Source: Callaeas wilsoni (taxonomy: Eukaryota; Chordata; Aves; Passeriformes; Callaeidae). From it: 64,000 nucleotides of DNA. The translations under genes were made by a program, and so were the position numbers. The first letter of the stretch is position 1; each line of letters opens with the position of its first letter. The stretch lies in assembly GCA_013398955.1 (NCBI GenBank), contig VWPU01017660.1:124001-188000 (forward strand). The letters run 5' to 3'. This document shows, one piece after another, positions 61,444-64,000 of this stretch. A model generated the notes under the pieces. That model had not been told where the DNA came from and did not search any database. It saw only the letters and a list, made by a program, of their open reading frames with translations.

Positions 61444-63089
61444 CTCTCCTCCAAGCACTGAAGCAGCACAGTGGTTCTGCATCTCCATGGGATCAACGAA
61501 GGAGCTTTTTTCAGAGCAGACCAAGATTATTTGCTGGCCAAGACTTTTCTCTGGGGCCAGGTCCTGAGCAAGCTGTAAAGTGCTGACATGGACTGAAAGG
61601 AGCTGAGGCTCTGGCTTCAAGCCTGCTGTGCCGGGACAGCCCACAGCTGCAGCGAGGGCTGTGCAGCTTGAATAACATCGATTGCTTTGGACGTTCTAGC
61701 CCATTAGATGTTATTTAAAATACTGAAGTATCAGAGAACAGAAGGATCTATAAGATCAGTGATAGCAGATGGATCTTCTCACTCATAAAAGTTGTTTGTT
61801 TGACTCCGGTGCTTACTCAAAGTTGTATTTAGCAACTAGCAAACATGGGGCCCTTTTTTTATCTGGTTCTTCTGAGAGCTTCACACAGCCAGCTCTTTGT
61901 TTCTCGATGCATTTGATAACACAGAAGATGCAAACAAGTCATTCCAGGCTCACTTTCTTCCTTGAGCAGCTCTCCAGATTGCAAAAAAACAAATCCCAGG
62001 TGGGAAATCACAACAGAAATGCCAAACCAGTACTAGACTGGGGTGACCCAAACAGGGAGCTCTGCCCAGCCAGAGCTCCCTCTCATCGCCATTTCTCAAA
62101 CAGAACTTCAGGATCAGGGAAGTCAGACTCACTCTTCCTTTAGTGATTTCTCTTTAAATATATATACTTAACGGTAGCATTTTAGAAATCATTCATCACT
62201 GCCCTAAAATGTGATGCTGTTTGAGGTCAGGGTTGTATTTTCCATTGGGGACAGTTTGACCAACATTGAGTACTCTAAAATTTCCACCCCCACACACATA
62301 TGGAGAGAGGGAAAGAGACTGTAGGATGATACATGTATCTTAATGTACCATACTAGACAGAGACAAAACCCACATTTTTAATAGCTTTCTCTATTGATTT
62401 CAGAACTATTTATCATGTGACTGCAATAACACACATTTGCAGACTTTAAAAACTCAAGAGCTGCTTCGAGAATTCTGGGCTTGACTCTAATCTCACTGTA
62501 AAATGGTAACATCTCCAATGAAGATAATTACCCTCATGTCAATGGGATCAGAAATGGGTAATTTGGCCTCATTGTGCTTAATTTTTAACCTTCTTTCAAG
62601 CAGGAAAGCGTGTGGAGATGCAGTTTAGAACTGTTCATGCCTTTTGCAAGTTGGTCAGAGAAACACTTTGGAACTGTTTGTGCCCATCTTGGATCTGAAT
62701 TTACTCCTCTTCCTGTACCTTCACCTTCTCTCTCTCTGTCACACATCCTCACTCCTTTCAGGTTTTGTCTCTCCTGCTCACCCTTCACGCTGTATTTTGT
62801 ATTGTTACAAAAGGAACAATTTAGCTTAGATGAGCTGAAGGTTACCATGAGCAAACTCTGCTTTTGCTGCAGAACCCACCAAGGGTGGTGGAACCCTTCT
62901 CTCTGTCTCCCTCCCCAGCTGCAGAAATGTCCCACTCAGATGCTCAAGCTGATCTGGAGCACAGGCTGCTGGCTCCTATTCCCTGTAAGTTCACTCTTCA
63001 GAGGATGGGCCCTTTACCCATATTGCCTTAGAGAACAGACAGGTTTGCATAAAAAACTGCTCAGCAGCAGGGTGATGAATTGCTATGGT
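61444..63089. other. No recognisable gene; possible ancient repeat near 62520-62572
   Basis: About 1.6 kb, AT-rich from 62140 to 62600. The words attaccctcatgtcaatgggatcag and gtaatttggcctc resemble the old amniote repeat noted at 57035. A 165-codon frame at 62610-63107 has no recognised domain. Confidence 0.38.
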
Positions 63090-63110
63090 CAATTAGTAAT
63101 TTACTAATTG
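63090..63110. repeat. Perfect 21-bp palindrome with homeodomain-like arms
   Basis: CAATTAGTAA and TTACTAATTG are exact reverse complements separated by a single T. Each arm contains a TAATTG/CAATTA homeodomain-type core, so the dyad could bind a dimer. Ten-base perfect arms around one base are uncommon even in AT-rich DNA. Confidence 0.95.
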
Positions 63111-63415
63111 CATATTCTAGCAACCAAGCAGGATCTACGCTCTACCAAAGTAAACTATTACATACAGGAAAAAGAGAAAAGTGTAAAGAGGATGAATGAA
63201 GCAAAGTATTCCAGACTCCAAGATCCCTGGCTTGGGCAAGATCCTACAAACACCATGGAAAGGGTAATTTTCCTAATGCTATAAATGAGAGAGTGATGAT
63301 GATAAGATTTCCAGCAGACATTTCCTCTTTACATAAGGAAAAAACGGCCACATATGTGAGGTGAGACTATCTTCTCCTGCCATCACAGAGCACAGGCTCT
63401 GGGGCCACTTCTGAA
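63111..63415. other. No recognisable gene or repeat
   Basis: AT-rich mixed DNA upstream of the CR1 ORF2 fragment. Nothing recognised. Confidence 0.4.
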
Positions 63416-63573
63416 GGGACCAAAACTGATTGAAGACAACAGAGCAAAAAGCAGAATCACAGCCCTGGAGTTCAGGACAGCAGACTTTGGCCTTTTCAAG
63501 GATCTACTCAGAGGAATTGCATGGGATACAGAGCTGCAGAGAAGAGGGGCCCAGAAATGCTGGTGGATTTGCA
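63416..63573 (+). mobile_element. CR1 LINE ORF2 fragment
   Basis: One plus frame reads SRITALEFRTADFGLFKDLL and then RGIAWDTELQRRGAQ. This follows the segment between the endonuclease and reverse transcriptase domains of CR1/jockey-type ORF2 proteins, as I recall that family (pattern DFrrAdFgLFrdLLgriPWd.aLe.rGaQesW). The match ends near the tryptophans at ~63570, after which the frame loses similarity. This is an internal piece without the 3' end, unlike the other CR1 copies here, so it derives from a longer insertion that has been broken up. The catalytic motifs are absent and it is non-functional. Confidence 0.65.
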
Positions 63574-64000
63574 CCCCTTTGAAAGCACTGTGTGTTCTAT
63601 TGCTGGGCAGGAAACCAGGCCTGAATAAAGGAGGTGCTTCCACCGAGAAGGATGCAGGATTTGGGAGATGTGAACTGCCTTTTCCTTAGCTCACACAGAA
63701 GCAGACCAAAGCCAAGAAAGCCTCTGATCCATCACTCCCAAGGTAGCCTCATCTCCTGGTGTGTGCACGCTGTGTTTGTGGAATGCCAAGGGAAGCTGGA
63801 GGAACTAAAACACGAAATGCCCTTTAAAACACAGGCTCTATTGTCTCCCCTGGCCAAATTTGCTTTAATCAGCTGCTGGCTCCATTTCACCTCTTGAACA
63901 TGAGCTCCCAGATCTTCAAGGCACACTGAACCAGTGAGCAGGCAGAGCAGGAGGGGAAAACAACCAAACCTAAACTTCACCTGGGCTGAGATTACTCGTT
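63574..64000. other. No recognisable gene or repeat
   Basis: Mixed DNA to the end of the window. It may include further decayed CR1 ORF2 sequence, but I could not follow it. Confidence 0.38.

Overview
The window looks like nuclear, non-coding DNA from a bird. The main evidence is about a dozen short fragments of CR1, the dominant avian LINE. They carry the usual 3' signatures (ggttggaagggacc, ccttccaaccc, attctatgatt), lie in both orientations and belong to several subfamilies. Two solo LTRs of endogenous retroviruses, each with TG...CA ends and a 6-bp target duplication, also fit a bird, possibly a songbird; the order is inference. There are no operons, ribosome binding sites or dense reading frames. 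I recognise no protein-coding gene, tRNA, rRNA, snRNA or microRNA, and the many open frames of 60-370 codons look like chance or repeat-driven frames. I cannot tell whether the window is intergenic or inside a large intron.

Layout. 1-10.6 kb: unremarkable DNA with small CR1 tails. 10.6-12.5 kb: two minus-strand CR1 pieces, an A-rich run, then the only convincing CpG-island-like segment (about 11780-12010), with a five-tract G-quadruplex motif beside it and a minus-strand ATG plus splice-donor-like GTGAGC inside it. 12.5-21 kb: ordinary sequence with four CR1 fragments. 21.6-23.5 kb: AT-rich, motif-dense DNA resembling conserved regulatory sequence, then an open segment flanked by acceptor- and donor-like sites. 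26.1-26.5 kb: a probable solo LTR. 27-42 kb: mostly featureless, with microsatellites and a second CpG-enriched patch near 35.8 kb. 42.0-42.7 kb: a 101-bp tandem duplication beside a well-defined minus-strand solo LTR. 45.2-45.5 kb: two CR1 pieces in opposite orientation. 46.5-47 kb and 51.6-52 kb: further candidate regulatory blocks. 53-58 kb: three plus-strand CR1 3' ends of different subfamilies and one minus fragment. 59.9-61.4 kb: a candidate regulatory block with an RFX-like X-box, an approximately 860-bp GC-rich minisatellite and a small 18-bp repeat. The window ends with a 21-bp palindrome and a fragment of CR1 ORF2.

No genes act together here in any way that can be seen. The most interesting leads are the CpG island/G4/splice-donor cluster, the two solo LTRs, the minisatellite with its long open frames, and the motif-dense blocks that could be enhancers. 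Calls of conserved non-coding sequence rest on sequence texture alone, because no alignment could be run.
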